DNA from: Epiperipatus broadwayi | Taxonomy: Eukaryota > Onychophora > Udeonychophora > Euonychophora > Peripatidae | Assembly: GCA_028023455.1 (NCBI GenBank) | Contig: JAQFVV010000013.1 | Span: 2,358,001-2,422,000, forward strand | Direction: 5' to 3' | Length of the DNA stretch: 64,000 nucleotides | Shown here: positions 36,763 to 48,479 of the stretch, one piece after another | How the letters are laid out: each line of letters begins with the position of its first letter | How positions within the stretch are numbered: the first letter of the stretch is position 1 | Notes under the pieces: generated by a model | Database searches by the model: none | What the model saw: the letters and a program-made list of their open reading frames with translations, nothing else | What the model was told of the DNA's origin: nothing | Translations under genes and position numbers: made by a program

Positions 36763-37210
36763 AGTTAAGATGACTAAACTCACTTATAAATATAAAACAT
36801 AATCAAATGATTTTAGTCCCAGTGCTGAAGTGAGAGAAATGAGTGTGACCTGTGGATCTTAGGCTTTAGAATCAGTCACTCAACCAATGCGCCAAACCAT
36901 GCTAGTTGAAACAATTGGCTTTTTTTACAAAAAAAAAAAAAAGAGTTAAGATGACTAAACTCACTTATAAATATAAAGCATAATTAAATGTTTTTTTTTC
37001 TCCATATGTCATAGCATCGGTCAGGAGGCGAACCCGCAACAACCGTCTGCAAACAACTGATTGCTTGCAAGGCAGCTGCGCTGACCCCTCGGCTAACAAG
37101 TCAGAGTGCTGAAGTGAGAGAATTGACTGTGACGTGTAGATATTAGGCTTTAGAATTAGTCACTCAACTACTGCACCAAACCATGCTAGTTGAAACAATT
37201 GGCTTTTGTA
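36763..37210. repeat. Tandem duplication of about 180 bp, second copy carrying a SINE
   Basis: The block AGTTAAGATGACTAAACTCA...CAATTGGCTTTT occurs at about 36763-36940 and again at about 36943-37210. Both copies include the tRNA-like stretch AACCAATGCGCCAAACCATGC or its variant. The second is interrupted by the SINE at 36989-37101, which is absent from the first, so the insertion followed the duplication. Confidence 0.8.
36989..37101 (-). mobile_element. tRNA-derived SINE with poly-A tail
   Basis: On the minus strand it reads GTTAGCCGAGGGGTCAGCGC (A-box-like). An anticodon arm with CTTGCAAG follows, then TGCGGGTTCGCCTCC (B box, GGTTCGANTCC-like), and about 25 nt later a run of A at 36989-36997. 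The length is about 113 bp. The 180-bp duplication provides a paralogous empty site. Confidence 0.75.
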
Positions 37211-39021
37211 CAAAAAAAAAAGATCAAATAAATTAAATGGTGACCATTTTCTGAATCAATCAAGCATAAACATTAATTAAATTGTTTGCTTATTTTACTT
37301 TTTATAAATATTTATTACCTATACAATCTTTTAATGTAGATGAAGAACTGAAAATAACATGAAGAAATGAAACATAGGAAGAGTATAAAACAATACATTT
37401 AGTCATAGAACTAAAATTGAGTTAAATTGGAAATAACAAATGAATGGAATTATAATTACTTATCTTGAGAATATTTTTTAATTTAAATTTTCTGACTTTT
37501 CAAAATCATTGTTTGTAAGAATAATATTGTATTAGATTATTTGTATTATTCGTTGACATTAATATTTTGCTAAGTTTTTTCTTTAGGCCACAATTTAAAA
37601 ACAATGTTAGCAGGTAAGACTTTGCAAAGAAGTTAACTTACAGCAATAATAGTCATATAAAATTTGATGCCAAAATTATTTTTTAATTTATATGTATGAT
37701 GCTATATCCTTGTAATAAAAAGTAGAATTCCAGAATGATTTATTATATATACTTGGTAATTGGAGACTAACTTCATCTATGAGATTATTGAGATTTTATA
37801 GACTTTTGATGGCTTCCACATAAGGATTTTTTTTTGCATTTAAATAATATTGGCTGCATTCGATTTCTCCCACATTATTATAAGCATTTAGATCTATAAA
37901 TTAGAGATAAATCTTCCACTTACACTTTTAACAATCCTGTTTATCTATTTTTGTTTCTCACATGACTAACTTAACATGAATTAGAATTTTTTGCTTTTTT
38001 AAATTTTTTCTGAATTTACTCTGATAACTACTGAATGAAGTAAATACATGCTTTACATATTTCTACCTACTTTCCATCTGCTGCTCTGTTTGATCTCTAT
38101 TTTTTGATGTATGTTTTAAAAAATGTTTTGCAATCCCATCATTGATATACAATAATATTTTTATTTAAGGCTGATAAAAATCCACTTATGTATAACAATT
38201 TTTTAACTTTACAAAGTGTATTAGCAATGGAATCTTGGCATTTAACAAACATTAGATAAAATATTAAATTTCTTAATCCTAAAGTTTGAGAATATAATAT
38301 TTTAGAAACTCCTCCTTTAATTCATTTAAAGTAATGAAGTAAGAAAAACAAAAATATGAAAATGTTTATTTCTATTTATTTTGATAAAATAATTGTATGA
38401 TTGTGTGCTTAGTCATTACTTCACTATACCCAATAGTATACCATTGATATGTTTTTTTAAAATGTGTGTGTGTGTTTTTTTTTAACCACCCAATGTTTCA
38501 GTCACTTTATAGGACCATTGTCAAGGATCTTCTAAAAAATATATATAGTAATTAAAATAGAATGAATAAAAATCTTAGGCATTTTTTAAAATATATATTT
38601 ATACTATTCTGGAAAGATTATATATTTCATAAAATATTATTTCAAAGCATTGCTTTCGAATTATAAAAAGGCCATTTTAATTTTTTTCTAATGCTTAGAA
38701 ATAATATTTTATGAAATTTTAATCTTTCCGGAATAGTGTACCTATACTATTAATTTTATATTCAAGTTAAGGAAATAAATATTTTTAGTTATATAGATTT
38801 ACCATTTTCACCTATAACCTTAAAATTAAACCTTTAAAACCATTATGAATAATAATAATTTTTCTTACTCCTTTTTTTTTTTCTCTTGTTATCGATTTTT
38901 ATTTTTTACTCTGCATTTCCCCATTAATATTAATGTTTAAATTTTATTCAAATTTTTTCTTTAGTAGTAATTTCATTGATCTCCATCCAATCCTTTTTTA
39001 TATAAATATTCATATATATAT

Positions 39022-39879
39022 ATCTGGGTCTCGTTTTATGCGGATTATTTTAATGCGATTTCGAAGTTATGCGATTCATGTTTCTTCTTAATATCTTTCA
39101 TATTTCACTATTTTTATTAGATATCAAGAAATTTAAATTATTAATAACTTATTTTGACTTGAAATACTTTTTTTTTTTCAAAAATATAACATTATATTAG
39201 CAGCTAACGTGAATATGGCCTGAAACTGTATTTAGAATCTTAGCTTCTATGTAAATAATCTACTTATACTAATGAATAAATAATAATAATAGATTTATAC
39301 GTACGTATAAAAATATCGCAATAAATATTCAAAAATTTTAAAGTTTTAAAACGTATTCTGTTAGATATTAACAGAAATAAATATTTTTTTAGATTTTTAA
39401 AACAAATAATATCGAAGATTTTATTGATTTTATAAACTGAAAATAATCTTTCTAATGATAATCTTTTTGATTTGATTGCGATCTCATTTTTTTATATAGA
39501 AACAGAAAACCATTAACACAGCACAAGACTGAAAGTGGCCCTAGTTGTACATCACGTCACGAATCTGATTTCTTTTCAGTTCACAAACAATGCATATTGT
39601 CAAATAATGGTAATGATTAAAATATATATAAAAAAATGTAAAGTTAAATACTGTAGTTAATAAAAAAGTTTGTCTTGTATTAATTTTTTTCAAATATTTG
39701 AAATTTTTTATTAGTCATACCTTATTTTTTTAATGCAAATTTTAAAGTAATTTTTCCTTGTTGCTTTGCTTTTATGAAAATTACAGAACCTATCCCCTAT
39801 TTTTCAAGGTAAGTTACATTTATTTTTGTGTGAGTTTTCTGAGGAACCTATCTACCATATAAAACAAGACCCAGGTGTA
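39022..39879 (-). mobile_element. Inverted-repeat DNA element, copy 2
   Basis: The ends are ATCTGGGTCTCGTTTTATGC and AAAACAAGACCCAGGTGTA. Internal blocks match copy 1 (19726-20933) in reverse complement, including CCTCAGAAAACTC and TTAATGGTTTTCTGTT. It is shorter than copy 1 (about 860 against 1200 bp) and has lost most CpGs to TG/CA. Arm A at about 28017-28065 shows the same flanks without the element. Confidence 0.8.
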
Positions 39880-40139
39880 CTATATTTTTTCCATATATTT
39901 TATTTGAATAATTTTTTATTTCTTATATGTAAATATTCCTTAACCAATTTCTTCTAATAATTTCCTGCATTTTCCATCATTTTAATGTTAGTCATAATGC
40001 TTACATTCTATTGAATATATATGAGCATTAAGGATTTTATCAGTCTATAAGCATACAAATGAATATAATCATTATAAATTACAGTATTAAAGTAATGGAA
40101 AATGAGATTGGTTAAGAAATCAACCAATTAATAGCACTC

Positions 40140-40620
40140 TGTCCTATAGACATATACAGAGAGCAGTCATGTAGCTAATTCATTCATTTTTCCATTCAAT
40201 TTTGTTCATTGCCCAGCAGGGTCAATCCTTTTTTCTTTTTTCCATATGCCATTCCCTCCAAAATAGCCTTTGTTAAACTGTTCTTTCTTTTTAGTATAAG
40301 TTCAATCTAGTTCTTCTTTCTATCCTAATTTCTTTATTTTTTGATTTACTCTTTTTAAACATATTTCATATCATTTTATCCTCTTCCTATACTCAATGTT
40401 CTTCTTTCTATCTCTAATTTTCTTGACTAAACTTATTTTTTCATTTACTCTTTTTAAAACATTTTCACGTCATTTTATCTTCCTTCTATACTCATTTTTC
40501 TCCAATGTGATATTTATTCTTTTACAATATATAATATTTTAAATCAGTGTTTCTCTTTCCAAAATATTCTTTTATTTTTTAAGATGGTCATACCAATTCC
40601 TTTATTTTTATTATTATTCC
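40140..40620 (-). pseudogene. RTE-like LINE remnant (inverted copy of 27340-27790)
   Basis: The reverse complement matches the plus-strand remnant in arm A, including the block around AAGAACTAGATTGGACATAT. It was copied with the large inverted duplication and did not insert independently. Confidence 0.65.
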
Positions 40621-40884
40621 TTTAGGAATATTTATTTAAAAAAAAAAAATTGGATGGAGAGGAGTGAGTGAAAAGTAATGAAGTTACTATTAAAATTTTT
40701 TTTTACATAATAATAGATATATGTGCTTTGCGTACAGATAATGAAGCTGATAACAGTAAATAAAATAAATAATATTATACAATTATTAAAGCAGAGTGTT
40801 TTTGGGGGAATTCAAACTTCCATATTCATAGCTACTAGAATTTTGTTAAGAACTATACCAATGTTAATGCAAATGGTGCACTAA

Positions 40885-41860
40885 TTGTGAGTGACTGCTC
40901 ACCCACATGTGCCAAATTCATTAATGAGTTTTAAAATGACTTGATTTAAACATAGTTGCAATTTTTAGGGACAAATGGTTTAACATGCACAACGGTTGGC
41001 CTAAGAGTCTTCCATTTATTGGCATTATATCAAGTGTTGTACTCAACTATTATGAAAAGTAAATATTATCTGCATTCTTCAAGTCCACATCACCCTTGAT
41101 ATACACATGATATGTTGATGACATATTCAATGCAGCTCCTGATAACATCCTTACTAATCTTCACAACAGCCTCCAGAATAACACTAAACTCACTTTCACT
41201 TCAACATGGGGAAAACAATTACATCAGATTAAATACCTTGACATATGTGTCAGCAGAAATGCAGATAATCTAGAATACTGCATGATAGTAAAACCATTTG
41301 AAGTACGTAGTTTAACACACCCTAGTTCTTACGCATACCAATCCCACAAACTTGCAGCCTTCTCTTTCTTTTTGTTCAAAGTTAATAAATTTTTTTATAA
41401 GATAAATTACAATCATAAGAAAGAAAACAAACCAAGAATTCTCATTCCATACATCCATTCAATAGCTAAGTCTTATTAATAAACTCTCTTGCGACTTTGA
41501 AGTCACTTTTCGTTCACCTCCCAACACCCGAACTTACTCTTCAAGTCATATACAGGATCTCTTGCCCCAAAGAAATTGCCTAGCATCATATTACGGAGAA
41601 ACTAGGATCAACATTACAACCAGAGTAGCACAGCATAGACACCTTTATAATAAGACTAAAACTAGTATGTGAAGGTAATTCAATCTTTGCTAAACACGAG
41701 AGAACCACTGGCCATAGTTTCCAACCAACCACTGCCAGTGTGGTCTGCTCTGAGAGAAATGACATCAAATTCAAGATTTGGGAAGCATGCTACATAGCAA
41801 GTGATCCTACATCAATCAATAAAAGAAAAGTCTGCTTTTCTCGAAAATGGTTTCTGTAGC
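40885..41860 (+). pseudogene. Penelope-like RT/GIY-YIG fragment, truncated first unit
   Basis: The unit is parallel to 43000-44040 and starts inside the reverse transcriptase. It retains sequence lost from unit 2, such as the KYLDICVSRNADNLEYCMIV region (about 41230-41290) after the palm domain. It ends with a GIY-YIG endonuclease remnant: YYGETR...TRVAQHRHLYNKTK (about 41589-41660) and IWEACYIASDPTSIN. Frameshifts are present throughout. Confidence 0.75.
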
Positions 41861-42169
41861 TACTTTACATTAATTTGCATACATTTGCAATAACATTGGT
41901 ATAGTTCTTAACAAAATTCTAGTAGCTATGAATATGGGAGTATGAATCCTCCCGAAAGCGCTCAGCTTTAATAACTGTATAATATTATTTATTTTATTTA
42001 CTGCTATCAGCTTCATTATCTGTGTGCAAAACACATATATATATATTATGGACTTTATATGCTAATGAAGTAAAGCTTTAACTATTTCAATAATATGAAT
42101 AACTACATACATAATCGGCAGCTACTTCAGACTGGACTCTCTATTTGCACATCAACAATTATGATAGAA

Positions 42170-44030
42170 TTAAAACAAATCTATGAAGACAGCTTCTCAA
42201 TTCTATAATTAGTGGATGCAAAAGGGCCTTAAAGAAAGAAATGAGAAAATGGAGCATAATCTCTGACAGCTATATAATTCCACAATTCATCATTAACAAA
42301 TGTAACAAACATACAACCGCTCTTCTCAGAAAATTCAATAGCAAAATAAAATTTCTGGCAAACAAATAAAATATTCAATTGGATGAGCGCAAGCTCAATA
42401 CTTTTGTTAATCTTACAAACACAAACATACCACACATGATCAAAGAAGTTCTCGAACTAGGTCCAAGGTTTATAGGTGGATAGTGGAAGAATTCTAAAAT
42501 GGAAATTATTGCTGATGCCAAAGTGGTCTTAATGGATAATCCATTGCACGTATAGCGAATACTATAAAAAACAAAAAGCGAAACACTTATTCCAAGGAAT
42601 GGAACAGAAAGATTACTAACACCAATCAACTTTCAGCTGACCACTCTGTAAAACAGTGATAGTGTTTTCTTAAAAATCGAATATTTCCGTATATGCCTGT
42701 CAACCTCCTCTCCCCCTAGAATCTTTGCCAATGTTAAACTCCATAAACCTGACAAACCATTAAGGCTTATGTTAGACTTCGGAAGGGCACAATACTTCAA
42801 TACAGCTGTTTTGATCAATCAGTGGCTCATAGATGCATTGGGCTTTGGTGATCACACCATTCAAGTTATCATTTGGTTTTGTAGAGAAAATTAAGCATGC
42901 GGGTCATACAACCAATGTTCAAACTCGCATCTCTGGATATTACTGAACTCTATGGTTCCATTGATCACAGACAGACTATTGAAATAATTAATGACGCACT
43001 AATTATGAGTGACTGCCCACCCACACGTCCCAAATTCATTAATGAATTTTAAAAATGGCTTGATTTAAACGTAGTTGCAATTTTTAGGGACAAATGGTTT
43101 AACATGCACAACAATTGACCTATGGGCCTTCCACTTAGTTGCATTATATCAAGCATTATACTCAACCATTATGAAAAGCAAATATTACCTACATTCTTCA
43201 AGTCCACACCATCCATGATATGCATACGATATGTTGATGACATATTCATTGCAGCTCCAGATAACATCATTACTTTTCACAACAGCCTCCAGAATAACAC
43301 TAAATTCACTTTCACTTCAACATGGGAAAAACAATTACATAAGGTTAAATAACTGCATGATAGTAAAACTATTTGAAGTATGTGGTTTAACACACCCTAG
43401 TTGTTACACATCCCAATCCCACAAACTTGCAGCCCTCTCTTCCTTTTTGTTCAGGAACCATAATTTATGCAAATACGAGGCAGACAAAAGAAATAATCTC
43501 ATCAATTACAATGCAGATTTAGTAAAAATAGGGCATACTCAATCATCTATCAACGGGAAAGTTAATACATTTTTTTTATAAGATAAATTACAATCATAAG
43601 AAAGAAAACAAACCAAGAATTCTCATTCCATACATCCATTCAATAGCTAAGTCTTATTAATAAACTCTCTTGTGACTTTGAAATCACTTTTCATTTGCCT
43701 CCCAATACCAATAGATAGGATCAAATCCGAACTTATTCCTCAAATTATATACAAGATTTCTTGCCCCCAAAAAATTGCCTAACATTATATTATGGAGAAA
43801 CCAGAGTAGCACAGCATAGATACCTTTATAATAAGACTAAAACTAAATGCAAAGGTAATTCAATCATTGCTGAAAACACAAGAGAGCCACTGGCCATAGT
43901 TTCCAACCAACCACTGCCAGTGTTGTCTGCTCTGAGAGAAATGACATCAAATGCAAGGTCAGGGAGGCATGCTACATAGCAAGTGATCCTACATCAATCA
44001 ATAGAAGAGAGGCCTGCTTTTTTCTTTCTC
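42170..44030 (+). pseudogene. Penelope-like reverse transcriptase with GIY-YIG endonuclease, broken
   Basis: The N-terminal part (42170-42900) is heavily interrupted but includes a KLHKPDKP motif (family: K.HKP..PLR). Next come LASLDITELYGSID near 42930 (family: FDV.SL.T.IP) and GLPLSCIISSIILNHYE near 43125 (family: GSPLS). The catalytic YVDDIF is at about 43230-43247. At 43761-44020 the GIY-YIG domain is visible as LYYGETRVAQHRYLYNKTKT and, after a frameshift, ACYIASDPTSINRREACF-like sequence. About 80 bp after the palm domain is deleted relative to unit 1. The element is dead, but its diagnostic motifs are clear. Confidence 0.85.
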
Positions 44031-44395
44031 GAAAATGGTCTCTGTAGCCACTTTACATTAATTTGCATTAACATTGGTATAGTTCTTAACAAAATTCTAG
44101 TAGCTATGAATATGGAAGTATGAATCTTCCCGAAAGTGCTCAGTTTTAATAATTGTATATTATTTATTTTATTTACTGTTATCAGCTTCATTATCTGTGC
44201 GCAAAACACACACACACACATATTATGGATTTTATATGCTAATGAAGTAAAGCTTTACTATTTCAATAATAATAGGAGGGAGGACAGGAATAGTGGATTT
44301 TAATATAAAAAAAATTATGATTGTAAATTTTAAGGTTATAGTTTTAATGTATTATGGTGTGTATAGTATAAATGATATATATATATTTTAAAAAT

Positions 44396-47300
44396 AATTT
44401 GATTATAATAGAGTAGCTGATAGGATAGGCAATTGCCTTGGTAGCTGGTTAATTTGGAGAAGGGGATATAATGCTACTGCAGTATGTTATATATAAATTT
44501 ATTTTATTATGATCATGCAAGATTTTTTTATTCATTGGGAATCAATCTGCATCTGCCGGCTTGATAATGAAGGGAGACAAAAGGTTTGCAGAGTAAATAA
44601 AAAAAAAAAACTTGTCATGATTTATGCATATGTAATTCACAATCATTTCTAACTTTGATTATCTTTGATATATTGTTTTTTGTCTAATTTTTTTTTAATG
44701 TTTATTAACTATTATTATAAGCAATAAATGTAAACAGAAAAATTAACATTTTTACTCATTTTTTTTTTTAAAAAATTAGTTATTGGATAATATATTGATG
44801 AAAAGAGAACTCATATTAAAAAAAAGAAAAAGGTATCTGCATTTATTTATTTCATATTGTTTTGAAAAATAAATAAGCATTATGGCAAGGCTGAACTATG
44901 CAAGTGGCTTTTATATATTGGAGTTACTCACAGAATAAGATTTATTTATTCACTTAGCAATCAAAATATATGTGATAGTTTAAAGGATAAATAAAACTAT
45001 TATGAATAAATAAGAATGGATTGAAATTTTAATTCTGTTAGATATTTCAGTTTTTTATTTAGGTCTTTTATAACAAGAACAGGGAATATTAACATATATT
45101 GTCGGTAATTAGGGTTCCACACTTTATTTAAAACCAAAATTCAGACATTGTCACCACATAGCAGTGCTGACAGAGAAAATATTGATCATTAAATTTTTGG
45201 AATATAGTATGTTGAAGAAGATCACAATCAATTGTATGGAAAATGAGAGAAACATATAGATAAAAAAAATTTTTTAAGGACTTTGTCTAGATCGTTTATA
45301 AGTTCAGAAAATATAAGCACAAAATATTGGATCTAACAAAAAAAAATATATATTAATATTGGATTTGAGGATTGTAGATTGGAAGGAAAATGATAGCAGG
45401 AAAGCAGTAGATGGAATATAAAAATGATTTCACAAAAAAACAAGCAAATGTTTAATTTGACTATCTTAAAATTATTAATAGGGTCCTTGAATAAAATGCT
45501 TATGAACAGATATGGATTTTGTCCAGACATTTTATGTCACATCATGTTGAGAATTATTTTAATCAGTATACAACCACAATAAAAAAATAATTTTAGTGAA
45601 TGCTAGTATCTCAAAAGAATGAGGCATAAAATATTTTTGCTGTAAAATTGTCATGAATTTTATGGTCCTCAGTTTATCACTTTTATTTACAATGAATATT
45701 AGTAATAACTTTTTCATTAATCAGTGTATTGTTTATTAAAAGCTGAACAGACAAAGTAAAAATCTTACAGATATTAAAATTAGGCAGGCTCTTTTTTTTT
45801 TTAGAAACTTGAAAGGTGTATAATTAGAGGTTAATTGTTACAATATTATTATATACCTTCTTTTGGTTTGCAAAATAGTTAATTTGGCATGATTTTAGAT
45901 CCAAAAATGCATAATTCTGATTTCTATTACAAAATCTCATGTATGTGTTCTGTCATCATCTGACATTTCTATCACACCAATGCTAACAACTAAAAGCTGC
46001 ATTTTTAAATTCTGGATTTTGAATATTAGGTTTTTATTATTATAGAATCCTTTTCTTACTTTTTTTTTCATAGAATGATTAGAACACTTTCAACCTTTAC
46101 AGTCAGTTATTTAAATTTATAAATTGATTGGTGCCAATTTATTCATTTATAATTTGAAGGCTCTTGAATTGTGACTTCTATTTTTAGTCATTCACATCAT
46201 TATTATTAGTATTTTTTTTCACTTTAAAATATCAAACAATATAACCTCTTTAAATAAAAAAAAACATTAAATGGCTTTAAAACAGATGGCTCCTGAATAA
46301 TTTCTTTCTATATTTGATTATTTAAATTGCAATAATAATAAAAATTTCAACCATATATCTTATTAATATTGTTTTGCTCTTTTAATTTTGTTTCACCATT
46401 TTTAAATTATTTTATAGCCCAGCAGTTAAGTTTTGTAATCATAAATTTTGTTTGTGATGCTCATGTCTTTACAAATGAAACATTATAATTTATTTGACTC
46501 TTAACAAATAAAAATCTAATAATAATAGAGAAAAACAATATTTTCTATGTAAGATTTTAGAGACTTCTTGTTTTTAATTCTATAGTCATTCTAAATTTGT
46601 TGATAACTAACTTCATTGATTATAGATGTTTAATTTTCAAATTTAAAATCTTACTTCTGCATAATTTAAATAATTTTTCTACATTAAAAAATTTCTGGAA
46701 TTAGAAACAATTTAAAATTTATGCATGATATAATTACATTTTATTTAAAATTATTATTTTGTGTGTGTATGTAAGGTTGTGGTTATTTATAGTTTATTAT
46801 ATGTAAATGTGTTTATTTTGTAAAGCATTGTTTTTCTAATTATCATCTCCAATAATAATACTCTTATTACATTGGTTATTGTATGAAAGTATTATTCCTA
46901 TCACATAGTGCATTATTTTTGATTATTTATAAGTCTTCAAAATTATATTCAGTAAGTTTTATTTGACAATAGATCATTTTATTAAAAAAAAAGATTATGA
47001 TCATTATGAAGTATTTATTATTGGAAACTTTATATTTTCATTAATGAAATTTAAATATTAAAAATACACAATGCTCTGTGATTAGTAAGTTTATCTCCCC
47101 ATCCCTTCACTTGTCATTGATGTTTTTAAATGTACATCAATAAAAAAGAATAACTTGTAAGTGTTAAAGAAAAAAAAAGAAATCACACTGGAGATTAATA
47201 AAATGACAGAGGTATAATTTTTTTAAAATTATTACTAGTAATTTTTTTTTTAAAATAAATAAATTGCTCACTAAAACAATTTAATGTGCTATACTTGTTT

Positions 47301-47959
47301 TCTATTTATCAAAATTTATACACTATTAAATTAACTTTGTTTAGAGATGTTTTGCTTAAGGTTTTCCCTATGAAGTATAACTAAATTGTTTTTTTTTTTA
47401 AAGCCTTTTGATTATTTATCGATTATTTCTTATTCAATTACTTCATATTTCAAAATATATTAATAATAAATAATTTTGTGCATGCTTGATTATTCACCTT
47501 ATTAAATTCTCTAAACCACCTTGTCTTATTATTATAAAAGTAAAGTGAATATGTGAATTGTTATCCTTATTAGTAATCATAGCAATTCTTTTGTAAAGAA
47601 ATGTTTACATGCATTGTATATTTAGTAATGTAAACATAACTGCATACATAAAAGGTTCTATTGTTGTTTTCCTTAAATGAAAGTCTTTATTTAATAAAGC
47701 AATACATCAAAATATAAGTATTTATTTGTTAACAATGCTTTTTATTAAGATATTGCAGTCACATAACATCTTTCATAGATAATTTATTGTAAAACTGGTT
47801 TGAAATAAATTTGTGCATTTTTTTTTCTTTCAGAAATTGATATAAAAGTCCATTTTACAAAAAAGATATGTATATTTGCCAATTCTCAAATTTACACAAC
47901 TAACTCTTGTTCAAGTATTACAATTATCATCAGAAATATAGCCTGGTTATTGAAAGATT
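44396..47959. other. Unassigned 3.5-kb segment interrupting arm B
   Basis: This segment has no counterpart in arm A. It contains no recognisable coding frame, and its ends are not clearly defined. It may be a decayed insertion or old intron sequence that arm A has lost. Confidence 0.3.
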
Positions 47960-48479
47960 TCAATACTATATATGTAGGTTAACAATCAGTAAGAATAATT
48001 CATTGTTATTGGCATGACTCTCTATGAGAGTGAAACAGAGATGAGCTATATTTTCTAATTACTATGAGCTGTATTAGTATTTAAGTGAAGTACATAATTT
48101 TGCTTTTCTAATGATTTATAAAAATACCAGTTCAAGATGCCTTTTATATTTTAACATTTTAAAAGTATTATTAAGCAAACTTTCCTTTATTATATACAAT
48201 GTTGGTATAACATCAACTATTAAACATTTATTTATTTGTGGTATGGTCAGTTGATGAGGGGTCATATAATGTTTAAGCTCTATGTTGCTTAACTGAAATT
48301 TTTTACCCCCCCCCCCATTCCTCAGCTAAAAATTTAACAAACTTCAACTTTCAAACCACTGTTTTTTATTACTAGATTAAATTATATTGACAAAGTCTAT
48401 TTTATGCACAAAATTTGAAATTATTTAAATTTCAAAAAATTTGAGGATCTCCTCCCATTAAAAAAAAACCATTTCTAAT

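Larger units (their letters stand above)
40716..44265 (+). mobile_element. Penelope-like element with partial tandem unit and target duplication
   Basis: The element is flanked by ATAATAATA at 40707-40715 and 44266-44274. Arm A of the large duplication shows the single unoccupied site (near 27240). The structure is an inverted fragment of the 3' end (40716-40884), a 5'-truncated unit (40885 to about 42090) and a longer unit (about 42090-44265), both in plus orientation. A truncated tandem partner plus an inverted end piece is the standard genomic form of Penelope-like elements. Both units end with the same sequence (AGCTTCATTATCTGTG...ATGCTAATGAAGTAAAGCTT). Confidence 0.85.
37189..48460 (-). 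repeat. Large inverted duplication, arm B, interrupted by later insertions
   Basis: This is the reverse-complement partner of 26284-29841. It is split into 37189-39021, 39880-40706, 44275-44395 and about 47960-48460. The gaps are the DNA element at 39022-39879, the Penelope-like element at 40716-44265, and an unassigned 3.5-kb stretch at 44400-47960. Relative to arm A it also has a deletion of about 60 bp near 38443. Small differences throughout suggest a moderately old duplication. Confidence 0.85.

Noticed and set aside
37000-37101. Possible functional tRNA gene
   Set aside because: A and B boxes are visible but the cloverleaf is incomplete and a poly-A tail follows; it is a SINE.
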